The notes beneath the pieces are model-generated. The model was not told the DNA's origin, did no database searches, and saw only the letters and a list, made by a program, of their open reading frames with translations. Both the position numbers and the translations under genes were made by a program. Positions 34,743-43,346 of a stretch of DNA of 64,000 nucleotides are shown here, piece after piece (the stretch's first letter is position 1; each line of letters opens with the position of its first letter). The stretch spans positions 744,001 to 808,000 of the forward strand of contig JBLWXV010000001.1 of assembly GCA_048267245.1 (NCBI GenBank), given 5' to 3'. This DNA comes from JBLWXV01 sp048267245. GTDB taxonomy: Bacteria; Bdellovibrionota; Bacteriovoracia; Bacteriovoracales; Bacteriovoracaceae.

Positions 34743-35789
34743 ATGGTATCAAATAGCACGATTTACTCGGGGGGGACAACTCAAAACGATGGTGGCAGTT
34801 TACACTTCATCTTTGCTCCTCCTGGTTTTGGTAAGACCACTGGACTACTGCAAATTTTTAGAGACAGTGGTGTGTCGCTTGTCTTTCTCTCGCCCTTGCG
34901 GGCGATCGCCGAAGAGGTGCGGGTGCGGGCCGAGTGTGAGGGATTTCTCACCCAGTGGGGTGCGCGAAGAGCGCCCGAATTTCAAATGAAACAGGTTTTT
35001 ATCTGTGCTACTTTTGAGTCCTTCGAGCCTCAGTACTTTGATTCGAGAAAGTATCTCTTTGTGATTGATGAATTTCATCTTCTCTTTTACTGGGAGAGCT
35101 TTAGGCCGCTCTTACTTGAGAAGCTCTATGCTCTCTCGGCGATGAATGCCAATGTGCTCGCTCTAAGTGCTACCATGAAGAAAGAACTCTTCTCTCGTGC
35201 TACGAACGAGCTGTGTCTGGGGTTTAATCAATTTTACTTTCACGACTTAGGTGGAGGAAGACTACTTCATCACCCAGATCAAATGTTCTCCTTTCAATTT
35301 CTAAGCCCCTTTGAAGAACTCATGATGTGTGCACTCTATCTAAAAGTGACTCAAACTAAGGGCATTATCTTTGTTTCCCATCGCCATCAGGTGCCACTGG
35401 TAGTGAATTTTCTACAGAAAATGAGATTTTCGGCCATTGGCTGTGTTGGCGGTCACGCTCAAACTTTTCATCAGCAGTGGACTGGCCGAGATTACCAAGT
35501 GGTGGTGGCCACAACTGTCCTTAGTCACGGAGTCAATCTCGGAGCACTGAGACTGGCCTGTTTTCTCTATCCTGTTTCCTGTGAGGATTTCTATCTCCAA
35601 ATGCTGGCCCGCGCAGGTCGGGATGGAAGAGGATTTATTGTGATGCATCGCCAAGGTCAAAAGGGTGTGAAGAATCTGTGGGAGTTCGCGGCTATGGGCC
35701 CCTTAAAACTTCTGTGCGCGCTCTTCATATTGTTCTTCGGACGTGTCAAACTCGGTGGGTGCAAACAAAGATTGAGGGCATCCTCTTAA
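34743..35789 (+). CDS. DExH-box superfamily 2 helicase-like protein
   Basis: A 348-aa ATPase with helicase motifs in order: I in APPGFGKTT, II as DEFH in LFVIDEFHLL, III in LALSATMK, V in VVVATTVLSHGVNLG and VI in MLARAGRDGRGF. DEFH is an uncommon motif II. The length is short for RecQ-like or UvsW-like proteins, with no extra accessory domain. Start at 34743 is chosen because the conserved part begins soon after; an earlier in-frame start would lie in rsmE. Its 3' end overlaps the recO-like gene by about 30 bp, indicating coupling to recombination repair. Specific substrate unknown. Confidence 0.85.
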   Translation: MVSNSTIYSGGTTQNDGGSLHFIFAPPGFGKTTGLLQIFRDSGVSLVFLSPLRAIAEEVRVRAECEGFLTQWGARRAPEFQMKQVFICATFESFEPQYFDSRKYLFVIDEFHLLFYWESFRPLLLEKLYALSAMNANVLALSATMKKELFSRATNELCLGFNQFYFHDLGGGRLLHHPDQMFSFQFLSPFEELMMCALYLKVTQTKGIIFVSHRHQVPLVVNFLQKMRFSAIGCVGGHAQTFHQQWTGRDYQVVVATTVLSHGVNLGALRLACFLYPVSCEDFYLQMLARAGRDGRGFIVMHRQGQKGVKNLWEFAAMGPLKLLCALFILFFGRVKLGGCKQRLRASS

Positions 35790-36556
35790 ATAAGACATTA
35801 AATGGCGAGCGCCACCTGATTGGTCATATGCTTCTTCGCAGTGGCAAGAAGGTGAGTGTTCTCTTTTATGGCGGACGCGGTGGAGGCAAGAAGCAAAAGG
35901 ACTCAATCCTAGAGATAGGTCATATGTTAAGTGTGGATCTCGTTCCCTCGCGAGCGGGAGTGGAGCTCTACAAGGCCAGAGAGTGGAAGGGCCTGTGGAT
36001 GCACGATAAGATTCGCCTTAATTATCAAGCCTATCATTTGTTGTGCTTTATCATTGAAGTCATTTCGAAAGTGGCCAGGGAAGATCACCTCCACGATCTT
36101 CACCGCGACTTTGATGAAAATGAGCGCGAGATTTTCACGATCGCTAGTAATGCTCTCTTTCACCTCGATCGAAACCTCACACAAAATCAATTTGATCGCA
36201 TGAGGGAGGCGCTGGTCTTCTTAGTCAAGCTCTCCTACGTGCTTGGGATTGCGCCGTCTCGAGATTATTGTCAGCTCAGCGATTCACCGCTTGGGGGGGA
36301 AGATATGATCCTCTCGGCCACGCAGGGGGGTTTTGTGAGCATTCACGCCCTCAGTGATGAGGAGCGAAGACTCGCCGGCAGTGGTGCTGGGCTAGAGCTG
36401 TGGAAACTTATGGGGGGGATTGCCAGTGCAAAATACATTGATATCCCGCCTTTTAAGCTCGCTCACCCAGGTTTAGTGCGCCAGATGTTTCACTACTTTT
36501 GCTATCAATTTGGGATGAGTGAGAGCGACTTTAAGAGCGCTTCTCTCGTGATCTAA
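35759..36556 (+). CDS. recO: RecO-like recombination mediator
   Basis: About 265 aa. The N-terminal OB fold (TKIEGILLNKTLNGERHLIG and VSVLFYGGRGG) and the helical C-terminal half fit RecO, which loads RecA on SSB-coated gaps. The zinc-finger region is degenerate: only one Cys in YCQLSDSPLGG and the GG of ATQGGFVSIH remain, as in non-zinc RecO proteins. The start is uncertain; GTG codons at 35759, 35714 and 35678 are all in frame. The shortest matches family length. It overlaps the helicase gene, so both are probably made together. Confidence 0.75.
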   Translation: MQTKIEGILLNKTLNGERHLIGHMLLRSGKKVSVLFYGGRGGGKKQKDSILEIGHMLSVDLVPSRAGVELYKAREWKGLWMHDKIRLNYQAYHLLCFIIEVISKVAREDHLHDLHRDFDENEREIFTIASNALFHLDRNLTQNQFDRMREALVFLVKLSYVLGIAPSRDYCQLSDSPLGGEDMILSATQGGFVSIHALSDEERRLAGSGAGLELWKLMGGIASAKYIDIPPFKLAHPGLVRQMFHYFCYQFGMSESDFKSASLVI

Positions 36557-36607
36557 AATCAATTAGCCGTAGGCAGTCTGGCCACTTCGCGGTAGAGTAG
36601 GGCGAAT

Positions 36608-38320
36608 ATGATTAAATTATTACGCAATGCTCTTTGGCCCTATCTCGCTGACTATAAATCAAAAATTTGGGGCTCGATTCTTCTGTCCATTGTCCTCGCG
36701 GCCATCGGTGGTTTGCAGGTTAAGCTAGTTCAGCCCTTGGTCGACAGCGCCCTCCAACAGGGGCGCCCCTTTGAAGATGCTCTCTACTTCGCGCTCTTAC
36801 TCATGGGTCTTGGTCTCATTAATTTTCCCTGTCGCTTCTTTCACTTCTACTGGATACGCTTTGTCGTTGACCGCGCCACTTGCAATGTGCGCACTGATAT
36901 TTTTAAAAAATTTCAAGGCCTGCCAACTGCTTTCTTTGCAAAATCTAAGCAGGGTAGTTTGATCTCAAACGTGGTGAACGACACTCAAATTTTCTCTGAG
37001 GGCTTTAAGGCCATTGTCGATCTCATTCGCGAGCCATTGAAGGCGGCGACCTATCTTGGCATGGCCTTTTATAGCGACTGGCTACTCTCATTGGTAGTGA
37101 TTGCTATCGCACCTTTTTGGATTGTGATCTTTAGTATCAGTGGCAAGCGCGTGCGCCGCAATCAAAATGCTGTTCAGGAAGATATCGCTGAGCTTACTCA
37201 CACTATTGCTGAAGGAATGAGTGCTCATAAAATTACAAAAGCATTTAATCTTCAGAGCTTTGTGCTCGGGCGCTTTAATTACGCCCAAGAGCTCTACTTT
37301 AAATCAAAAATGAAGACGACCTTCGTTGAAGAATTTGCCCACCCTCTAGTTGAAGTGGTGGGAGCGATGGCGTTTTCTGGCGTAGTGCTAGTGGCCTGGT
37401 ACCGCGCTCAACAGGGGATGACCACCGGGGATTTTATTTCATTTGCTACGGCGATGGCGCTCTTTATGGATCCCATCCGCAAATTTTCTCAAGCCAACGT
37501 GAAACTCTCACAAGCTCGAGCGGCGGCCGATCGCATTTTTGCTCTCCTCTCACTTGAAGAGGAAAAGAATGTGGGCACGCTTAGTCCCCCTCATTTTGAG
37601 CGCGAGATTGAAGTTAAAAACCTTACCTTTAATTATGGTGAAGGCGATGTCATTAAAGGCCTCAATCTCAACGTCAAGAAGGGACAAAAGATTGCCCTAG
37701 TGGGACTTTCTGGCTCTGGTAAATCTACACTCATCAATTTGCTTCTTGGTCTCTACCCAGTGGAGCAGGGAGAAATTCTCATCGATGGCCACCCGATTAA
37801 AGACCTCACCCTTCACTCGCTTAGAAATCTCTTCGGACTTGTCAGTCAGGATATTTTTCTCTTTAACGACAGCATTAAGAATAATTTAATGCTGGGCGAA
37901 GAGTTCACTCAGGAGCAAATTGATCGCGCCCTTGACGTGGCCTACGCCACCGAATTTGTGAGCAAGCTTCCCCAGGGAGTTGACACCATGATTGGCGATC
38001 GCGGCACGCGCCTCTCGGGTGGCCAGCAGCAGCGTATTACTATCGCCCGCGCTTTCTTGCAGGACACTGAAATCTTACTTTTTGACGAGGCCACTTCTGC
38101 CCTCGACAACGAGTCTGAAAAGGTGGTTCAGAAGGCACTTGAACATATTGCTGGCCATAAAACTGTCATTGCTGTTGCGCACCGTCTGTCGACGATTCAA
38201 GACTATGATCAGATTTATGTGATGCATGAGGGCCATCTCGTGGAGCAGGGAACTCACGGCGAACTCATGAGTCGCGGCGGCGAGTACGCCAAGCTCTACG
38301 AACTTTCGCAAAAAGCCTGA
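36608..38320 (+). CDS. msbA: MsbA-like lipid A / lipid flippase ABC exporter
   Basis: A 570-aa half transporter with six membrane segments (about 20-310) fused to an ATPase domain. Walker A is VGLSGSGKST, the signature is RLSGGQQQRITIARAFLQ, Walker B is ILLFDEATSALD and the H loop is AHRLSTI. The Q loop is in LVSQDIFLFND. Its length and its place in a genome with full LPS synthesis favour MsbA, which flips lipid A-core; other lipid or drug exporters of the family cannot be excluded. A TAGAGT box lies about nine bases before the ATG, suggesting a very short leader. Confidence 0.88.
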   Translation: MIKLLRNALWPYLADYKSKIWGSILLSIVLAAIGGLQVKLVQPLVDSALQQGRPFEDALYFALLLMGLGLINFPCRFFHFYWIRFVVDRATCNVRTDIFKKFQGLPTAFFAKSKQGSLISNVVNDTQIFSEGFKAIVDLIREPLKAATYLGMAFYSDWLLSLVVIAIAPFWIVIFSISGKRVRRNQNAVQEDIAELTHTIAEGMSAHKITKAFNLQSFVLGRFNYAQELYFKSKMKTTFVEEFAHPLVEVVGAMAFSGVVLVAWYRAQQGMTTGDFISFATAMALFMDPIRKFSQANVKLSQARAAADRIFALLSLEEEKNVGTLSPPHFEREIEVKNLTFNYGEGDVIKGLNLNVKKGQKIALVGLSGSGKSTLINLLLGLYPVEQGEILIDGHPIKDLTLHSLRNLFGLVSQDIFLFNDSIKNNLMLGEEFTQEQIDRALDVAYATEFVSKLPQGVDTMIGDRGTRLSGGQQQRITIARAFLQDTEILLFDEATSALDNESEKVVQKALEHIAGHKTVIAVAHRLSTIQDYDQIYVMHEGHLVEQGTHGELMSRGGEYAKLYELSQKA

Positions 38321-38326
38321 TTCCCC

Positions 38327-38356
38327 CTGACAAACACCTTAAGCGCGTTGTAGAAT
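38327..38356 (+). promoter_or_regulatory. candidate promoter of glyS
   Basis: CTGACA (38327-38332), an 18-bp spacer, then TAGAAT (38351-38356). The transcript would have a leader of about 43 bases carrying AAGGAG. TAGAAT is also the proposed -10 before mpl and before the flagellar-side TPR gene. Confidence 0.5.
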
Positions 38357-38405
38357 TTGCAACAAATTAAATCCGTTTTTTAAACCCCGCCTTAAGGAGT
38401 TTGTC

Positions 38406-39731
38406 GTGTCTGAAAGTAATCTCAAATCCATGTCTGACCTCACATCATTGTGCAAGCGTCGTGGCTTTCTCTTTCAAAGTTCAGAGATCTACGGCGGCGT
38501 TGGTGGCTGCTGGGATTACGGCCCTCTAGGCGTAGAGCTCAAGAAAAATCTTCAGGCGAAGTGGTGGAAGGCCATGACCTACCGTGAAGATGTGGTGGGT
38601 GTTGATGCTTCTATTCTCATGAACCCCACGGTGTGGAAGGCCTCTGGGCACGTGGATGGTTTTCACGACCCGATGGTTGATTGTAAAAATTGTAAGTCGC
38701 GCTTTCGCGCCGATCAGATTGATACCTCTAAAGCCTGTACTCACTGTGGGGCTAAGGATCAATTCACTGCTCCTCGCGACTTTAACCTCATGTTCAAAAC
38801 ACAAATGGGTCCAGTCGAAGACACGGCCTCAACTGTTTACCTTCGCCCTGAAACTGCGCAGGGAATTTTTGTAAACTTCTTAAACGTTCAAAGCACAATG
38901 CGCTTGAAGCTCCCCTTTGGTATTGCCCAAATTGGCAAGGCCTTTAGAAATGAGATCACTCCAGGTAACTTTATTTTTCGCATGCGTGAATTTGAACAAA
39001 TGGAAATGCAATACTTTGTGAAGCCAGGAACGCAGAAAGAGTCTTTTGATAAATGGAAGGAAATTCGCTACAACTGGCACGTCTCAAACGGCATTCGCCC
39101 AGAGAAACTTCGCTGGCACCCACACGATGAAAATAACCTCGCTCACTACGCCGATATGGCCGAAGATATCGAGTATGAATTTCCACATGGCTGGGGAGAG
39201 ATGGAGGGGATTCACTCTCGCACCGACTTTGACTTAAAAGCTCACCAAGAGTTCTCAGGCAAGTCTCAAGCTTATGTTGATCAACTCGATGGCAACAAGA
39301 AGTACATCCCCTATGTGGTTGAGACTTCTGTGGGAAGTGACCGCGCAATCCTCGCTGTACTTTGCGATTCTTACCGCCTCGAAAATGAAGGGGACAAGGA
39401 AAATGAGCGCGTAGTGCTTAAACTTCACCCTGAAATTGCCCCGATCAAAGTGGCAGTCCTTCCACTCATGAAAAAACCTGAGTTAGAAGAAATTTCGCGC
39501 AAGCTCTTTGATGAAATCTCAAGAAATTATCGCACTGATTACGATGTTTCTGGCTCGATTGGTAAGCGCTATCGCCGTCAAGATGAAGTGGGTACTCCGC
39601 TTTGTATTACAATTGACTACGATACTCTTGAAGACAAGGCGGTGACTGTTCGCCATAGAGACAGCATGAAGCAAGAGCGCATTGCTCTTGACCAAGTGAT
39701 CGGCTACCTCAAGAACGAACTCGAATTTTAA
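38406..39731 (+). CDS. glyS: glycyl-tRNA synthetase, single-chain dimeric type
   Basis: Class II synthetase of 441 aa, the alpha2 form also found in archaea, eukaryotes and Gram-positives, not the alpha2-beta2 form. GGCWDYGPLGVELKKNL is the N-terminal signature. Motif 2 includes FRNEITPGNFIFRMREFEQM, and RPETAQGIFVNF is conserved. A CKNC...CTHCG pair (about residues 94-120) can bind zinc. The anticodon-binding domain occupies the last 110 residues (APIKVAVLPLMKK). It starts at GTG with AAGGAG seven bases upstream. ppdK follows 31 bp later. Confidence 0.95.
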   Translation: MSESNLKSMSDLTSLCKRRGFLFQSSEIYGGVGGCWDYGPLGVELKKNLQAKWWKAMTYREDVVGVDASILMNPTVWKASGHVDGFHDPMVDCKNCKSRFRADQIDTSKACTHCGAKDQFTAPRDFNLMFKTQMGPVEDTASTVYLRPETAQGIFVNFLNVQSTMRLKLPFGIAQIGKAFRNEITPGNFIFRMREFEQMEMQYFVKPGTQKESFDKWKEIRYNWHVSNGIRPEKLRWHPHDENNLAHYADMAEDIEYEFPHGWGEMEGIHSRTDFDLKAHQEFSGKSQAYVDQLDGNKKYIPYVVETSVGSDRAILAVLCDSYRLENEGDKENERVVLKLHPEIAPIKVAVLPLMKKPELEEISRKLFDEISRNYRTDYDVSGSIGKRYRRQDEVGTPLCITIDYDTLEDKAVTVRHRDSMKQERIALDQVIGYLKNELEF

Positions 39732-39762
39732 AAAACTTTAATGCCTAAAATTAGGAGGCGGG

Positions 39763-42432
39763 ATGTCTAATACGAAATGGGTATACCTCTTTAGTGCCAA
39801 TAAGTGTGACGGTGATCGCACCATGAAAAACCTCCTCGGAGGCAAGGGTGCAAACCTCGCAGAGATGTCTTCAATTGGACTCTCAGTTCCTCCTGGCTTC
39901 ACGGTGACAACCGAAGCCTGTATTAAGTTTCAAGAAAATGGTGGTGACTTCACTCCCGAGATGAAAGAGCAGATTCTCGCTGGTGTGGCCGAAGTCGAAA
40001 AGATTACCGGCAAGAAATTTGGGAGCCGCGACAATCCACTTCTCTTCTCTGTGCGCTCAGGGGCCCGCGCTTCGATGCCAGGGATGATGGACACTGTCCT
40101 AAATCTTGGTCTTAACGAAGAGACAGTTCAAGGTCTTGCGAAACTGACTGAGAACGAGCGCTTTGCCTGGGATTCTTACAGACGCTTTATTCAAATGTAT
40201 GCCAACGTGGTGATGGGATTTAATATCTCAATTCTCGAGCACACCATGGAAGATCTCAAAGAAGCACGCGGGGTGAGTGAAGACACTGACCTCACAAGCG
40301 AAGATCTCAAGGAACTCTCGACTGTTTATAAGAAGATCATTCTTGAAGAGAGTGGTCGCTCTTTTCCAACTGAACCTAGTGAGCAGTTGTGGTTAGCGAT
40401 TAAAGCGGTCTTTGGTTCATGGAATAATGCTCGCGCTGTAAAGTACCGCGAACTCAACGAGATTCCCCACAATTGGGGAACCGCCGTTAACGTTCAGAGT
40501 ATGGTCTTTGGAAATATGGGAGACGACTCAGCAACAGGCGTTTGCTTTACTCGCGACCCAAGCACTGGCAAGCGCGTCTTCTTTGGTGAATACCTCATCA
40601 ATGCCCAAGGCGAGGATGTGGTGGCTGGGATTCGCACACCCTGTCCAATTAACGAATATTCTAAGAATGAATCAAATAAGAATTTTAAAACTCTTGAAGC
40701 TGCCATGCCTAAGGCTTATCAAGAGCTTTGTGACGTCTACCAAAAGCTAGAAGGTCACTACAAAGATATGCAGGATATCGAGTTTACAATTGAAAAGAAT
40801 AAACTCTATATGCTTCAGACAAGATCGGGTAAGAGAACCGCTGCAGCAGCTGTGAAAATTGCTGTGGATCTCTGTAAAGAGGGCGTACTTTCTAAACCTG
40901 AAGCCGTCTGTCATGTAAAACCAGATGACCTCAATCAACTCCTCCACCCGAGACTAGATCCAAAGGCCACGAAGAAAATTATTGCCACAGGACTTCCAGC
41001 TTCTCCTGGAGCAGGCGCTGGTAAGATCGTCTTCGATTCAGACACTGCTCACGTCGAAGCCGATAAGGGCGAGAAGGTCATTCTCGTGCGCCAGGAAACT
41101 TCTCCTGAAGATATTGCTGGGATGGTGGCTTCGCAGGCGATTCTCACTGCACGTGGGGGAATGACTTCTCACGCGGCCGTGGTTGCTCGCGGTATGGGCA
41201 AGCCTTGTGTGGCCGGTTGTTCAGAGCTTTCAATTAGTTATAAAGAAAAGACCATGACCGTTAAGGGCAAGGTTTATAGAGAGGGAGACTTCCTTACAAT
41301 TGATGGCGCCACTGGTGAAGTCATGGAGGGAATGGTTCCAACTATTTCAGCTGAAATTTCTTCTGAGTTCGCTGAATTCATGAGCTGGGCCGATGAACTT
41401 AGAACACTCAAGGTGAGAACTAACGCCGACAACCCAGAGGACTCAGCAGTTGCCCTCAAGTTTGGCGCTGAAGGTATCGGCCTTTGTCGTACAGAGCACA
41501 TGTTCTTTGCTCCAGAGAGAATCCTCGCCGTAAGAGAGATGATCTTTGCAAAAGATCTTGCTTCAAGAAAGAAAGCTCTCGCTAAGCTTCTTCCTTTTCA
41601 AAAAGAAGACTTTGTAGGCATCTTTAAAGCAATGACTGGCAAGCCAGTAAATATCCGCCTGCTCGATCCACCACTTCACGAATTCCTACCGCACTCAGAG
41701 CATGAAAAGGCGGAGCTAGCCGATTATCTAGGAATTACAGTTAAGGAAGTTGAAGCTCGCGCTGAAAATCTTCACGAGTTTAACCCAATGCTTGGCCACA
41801 GAGGTTGTCGCCTTGGGATTACTTATCCAGAAATTTATCGCATGCAGGTTCAGGCCATTATTGAAGCGGCCCTGATGGTAAGTGCCGATGGAGTGGACGT
41901 AAAACCAGAGATTATGATTCCTCTTGTGGGACTCGAAGGAGAACTCAAAGTTCTTCGCGAAGAAGCTGAGGCCGAAATTCAGCGCATCTTCAAAGAGAGC
42001 GGCAAGACCATCGCCTATAAGCTTGGAACGATGATTGAACTTCCACGCTCTGCTATTACTGCTGCTCGCATTGCTGAGCATGCAGACTTCTTCTCATTTG
42101 GTACAAACGATCTAACGCAAACAACTTTTGGTCTCTCGCGCGACGATGCTGGAAAATTTCTTCCAGAGTATATTGTAAGAAGTTTGCTTCCAGTTGATCC
42201 CTTTGTTTCTCTTGATCAAGAAGGGGTGGGCTTTCTCGTGGATCACGCCTGCCGCGAAGGTCGCAAGACCAACGCTAAAATGCACCTTGGAATTTGTGGT
42301 GAACACGGTGGAGACCCGCGCTCAATTGAGTTCTGTCACAAGATCGGTCTTGATTACGTGAGCTGTTCTCCCTTTAGAGTACCAATCGCTAGACTTGCAG
42401 CTGCTCAGGCCGCAATTAGAAATGCAAAGTAA
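39763..42432 (+). CDS. ppdK: pyruvate, phosphate dikinase
   Basis: An 889-aa enzyme interconverting pyruvate, ATP and phosphate with phosphoenolpyruvate, AMP and pyrophosphate. The N-terminal ATP-grasp domain (GGKGANLAEMSSIGLSVPPG, RSGARASMPGMMDT) is followed by the phosphohistidine domain with the swivelling His in LTARGGMTSHAAVVARG. The C-terminal PEP/pyruvate barrel has SFGTNDLTQTTFGLSRDD and GICGEHGGDPRS. Length is normal. It gives reversible, pyrophosphate-linked control of glycolysis or gluconeogenesis. GGAGGCGGG precedes the ATG. It sits in one run with glyS and the next gene. Confidence 0.97.
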   Translation: MSNTKWVYLFSANKCDGDRTMKNLLGGKGANLAEMSSIGLSVPPGFTVTTEACIKFQENGGDFTPEMKEQILAGVAEVEKITGKKFGSRDNPLLFSVRSGARASMPGMMDTVLNLGLNEETVQGLAKLTENERFAWDSYRRFIQMYANVVMGFNISILEHTMEDLKEARGVSEDTDLTSEDLKELSTVYKKIILEESGRSFPTEPSEQLWLAIKAVFGSWNNARAVKYRELNEIPHNWGTAVNVQSMVFGNMGDDSATGVCFTRDPSTGKRVFFGEYLINAQGEDVVAGIRTPCPINEYSKNESNKNFKTLEAAMPKAYQELCDVYQKLEGHYKDMQDIEFTIEKNKLYMLQTRSGKRTAAAAVKIAVDLCKEGVLSKPEAVCHVKPDDLNQLLHPRLDPKATKKIIATGLPASPGAGAGKIVFDSDTAHVEADKGEKVILVRQETSPEDIAGMVASQAILTARGGMTSHAAVVARGMGKPCVAGCSELSISYKEKTMTVKGKVYREGDFLTIDGATGEVMEGMVPTISAEISSEFAEFMSWADELRTLKVRTNADNPEDSAVALKFGAEGIGLCRTEHMFFAPERILAVREMIFAKDLASRKKALAKLLPFQKEDFVGIFKAMTGKPVNIRLLDPPLHEFLPHSEHEKAELADYLGITVKEVEARAENLHEFNPMLGHRGCRLGITYPEIYRMQVQAIIEAALMVSADGVDVKPEIMIPLVGLEGELKVLREEAEAEIQRIFKESGKTIAYKLGTMIELPRSAITAARIAEHADFFSFGTNDLTQTTFGLSRDDAGKFLPEYIVRSLLPVDPFVSLDQEGVGFLVDHACREGRKTNAKMHLGICGEHGGDPRSIEFCHKIGLDYVSCSPFRVPIARLAAAQAAIRNAK

Positions 42433-42437
42433 ATCGA

Positions 42438-43346
42438 GTGAGTTTTAAAGATTTAAAAAAATTGGCCCAAGAGTACATGCTCAAGCAAAGCTTTGACAGC
42501 ATGGCCTTGGGCCTTGTTGATTTTAAGGACAAGAGTTTTGAGACTCTTGATCTCATCGACCCCACTTACTCGGAGCTGGGGCCAGTCTTCTTTGACCTTG
42601 CAAGTCTGACGAAGCCACTTACTTTTGGCTGTGCTGCGCTTGTAAGGCCTGAACTTTTAAATGAGCAGGACCTTCTCCTTTTGAGTGAGCACCGATCGGG
42701 TCTTCCCATTTGGGGCAGACTCTCTCATCGCGGATGGGAAGAGGAAATTCTCTCATTTAAGATTCAAGAATCAGAAACGGCCTATTCAGATTTTGGCGCG
42801 CTAAGACTTCAATTAGAAATGGAAAAGCGCTTGGGTCATTCAATCTATGACCTAATCACTCCTTTGTGGCATGAGGAACTTACCTCTTGGTTAGATCTCC
42901 CAATGCATGCTAGCTTCACTCCAACGGGTGAGCGAGGGCGCTCAATCATTTGGGGCGAAGTGATGGACGACAACGCTTTTGTGATTAAGAAAAAGGTCTC
43001 CCACGCTGGCCTCTTTGCTACAATTGAGGGACTTTGTCAGACGCTCATTAATATTGATAAGAAGCACGACCTACTAGTGGCGATGACACAGAATATTTCA
43101 AAGTCGTCGAATCGCTTTGTTCGTGGCTGGGATTCAACTAGAGGAAATCAAGAATCACTAGCGGGAGCAGGGGCTAGTGAGCTCACTTTTGGCCACCTCG
43201 GTTTCACTGGAACTTCAATATGGATAGACCCGAAGTCTTCACGTGGCTATGTTCTTTTGACCAATGCTACTCAGAACTACTGGCATGAACGCAGCGAACT
43301 CAATTCTATGAGAAGGGGTTTGGGAGCAGCTCTCTGGTCGCTATAG
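42438..43346 (+). CDS. beta-lactamase-fold serine hydrolase
   Basis: A 302-aa protein starting at GTG five bases after ppdK. Three serine-hydrolase marks are visible: SxxK in FFDLASLTKPLTFG (Ser56-Lys59), a YxD in place of YxN in TAYSDFGALRL (as in many esterase-like members), and an HxG-like block LGFTGTSIWIDPKS near the C-terminus. No signal peptide is seen, so it is probably cytoplasmic, which argues against a drug-inactivating role. Substrate unknown; an esterase or amidase is the likely class. Confidence 0.85.
   Translation: MSFKDLKKLAQEYMLKQSFDSMALGLVDFKDKSFETLDLIDPTYSELGPVFFDLASLTKPLTFGCAALVRPELLNEQDLLLLSEHRSGLPIWGRLSHRGWEEEILSFKIQESETAYSDFGALRLQLEMEKRLGHSIYDLITPLWHEELTSWLDLPMHASFTPTGERGRSIIWGEVMDDNAFVIKKKVSHAGLFATIEGLCQTLINIDKKHDLLVAMTQNISKSSNRFVRGWDSTRGNQESLAGAGASELTFGHLGFTGTSIWIDPKSSRGYVLLTNATQNYWHERSELNSMRRGLGAALWSL

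Noticed and set aside
38971..39348. 125-codon minus-strand frame inside glyS
   Set aside because: It lies wholly within a conserved tRNA synthetase gene and its product is low-complexity with no recognisable features.
42438..43346. Serine hydrolase considered as an antibiotic beta-lactamase
   Set aside because: There is no signal peptide, the second motif is YxD, and the gene is in a housekeeping run with glyS and ppdK.
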